A stretch of 64,000 nt of DNA from Anseranas semipalmata (taxonomy: Eukaryota; Chordata; Aves; Anseriformes; Anseranatidae): positions 2,291,309-2,355,308 of the forward strand of contig VXAA01006433.1 of assembly GCA_013399115.1 (NCBI GenBank). The letters run 5' to 3'. Below the pieces are notes generated by a model that was given only the letters and a program-made list of their open reading frames with translations, was not told the DNA's origin and searched no databases. Below are positions 63,971 to 64,000 of this stretch, piece by piece. Each line of letters starts with the position of its first letter. Position 1 is the stretch's first letter. The position numbers and the translations under genes are program-made.

Positions 63971-64000
63971 ATTCTGTTTGGTTTTGGTTTGGCTTGGTTT
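63971..64000. repeat. GGTTT-rich low-complexity sequence at window edge
   Basis: Imperfect GGTTTTGGTTTGG words directly after the N. It continues beyond the window. Confidence 0.75.

Noticed and set aside
63971..64000. GGTTT-rich edge considered as telomere-like repeat
   Set aside because: The unit is not TTAGGG, and the sequence is short and irregular.
1..64000. Operons, CRISPR arrays, prophage or other prokaryotic systems
   Set aside because: The CR1 and other LINE/SINE remnants, composition and absence of long frames show vertebrate nuclear DNA. No array of direct repeats with unique spacers exists.

Overview
This window reads as non-coding nuclear DNA from a bird (or close sauropsid). 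It is AT-rich and CpG-poor. It carries two copies of the 3' end of the avian LINE CR1, with the diagnostic 8-bp ATTCTGTG tail repeats, and several much older CR1/L3-like, MIR-like and sauropsid repeat fragments. It lacks the dense Alu/L1/B1 load of a mammal. I find no convincing protein-coding gene, tRNA, rRNA, CpG island or CRISPR array. Open frames are short (longest 191 codons), have no recognisable domains, and several are created by microsatellites or run through assembly gaps. An intron of a very large gene or a gene desert would both fit.

Layout. From 1 to 8 kb: unique AT-rich sequence, a 42-nt A run, a (TTTCTC)n polypyrimidine tract, a short N gap and a purine-rich block. At 8.2 kb: a minus-strand CR1 whose last ORF2 codons are still readable. 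From 8.5 to 27.6 kb: mostly unique sequence, with one coding-looking but frame-disrupted minus-strand segment at about 19.8-20.2 kb. At 27.6-28.7 kb: two pieces of an ancient minus-strand CR1/L3-like LINE. At 32.55 kb: a short plus-strand CR1 tail. At 34.15-34.5 kb: a pyrimidine-rich block ending in a good minus-strand splice donor after a leucine-rich open stretch. At 41.8 kb: an old MIR-like SINE tail. At 47.1-47.7 and 50.6-51.0 kb: two collinear plus-strand pieces of CR1/L3-like LINE. At 60.15 kb: an ancient sauropsid interspersed repeat. The window ends in a 130-bp (TTCTC)26 array.

No genes work together here. The content is decayed transposons, simple repeats, assembly gaps next to homopolymers, and long unique stretches that may include conserved regulatory elements. 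I saw no sign of a new multi-gene system. The best leads are the frame-disrupted coding-like segment, the split ancient LINEs, and a few stretches whose word content resembles conserved non-coding elements. Repeat assignments rest on recognising family consensus patterns by eye, not on an alignment.
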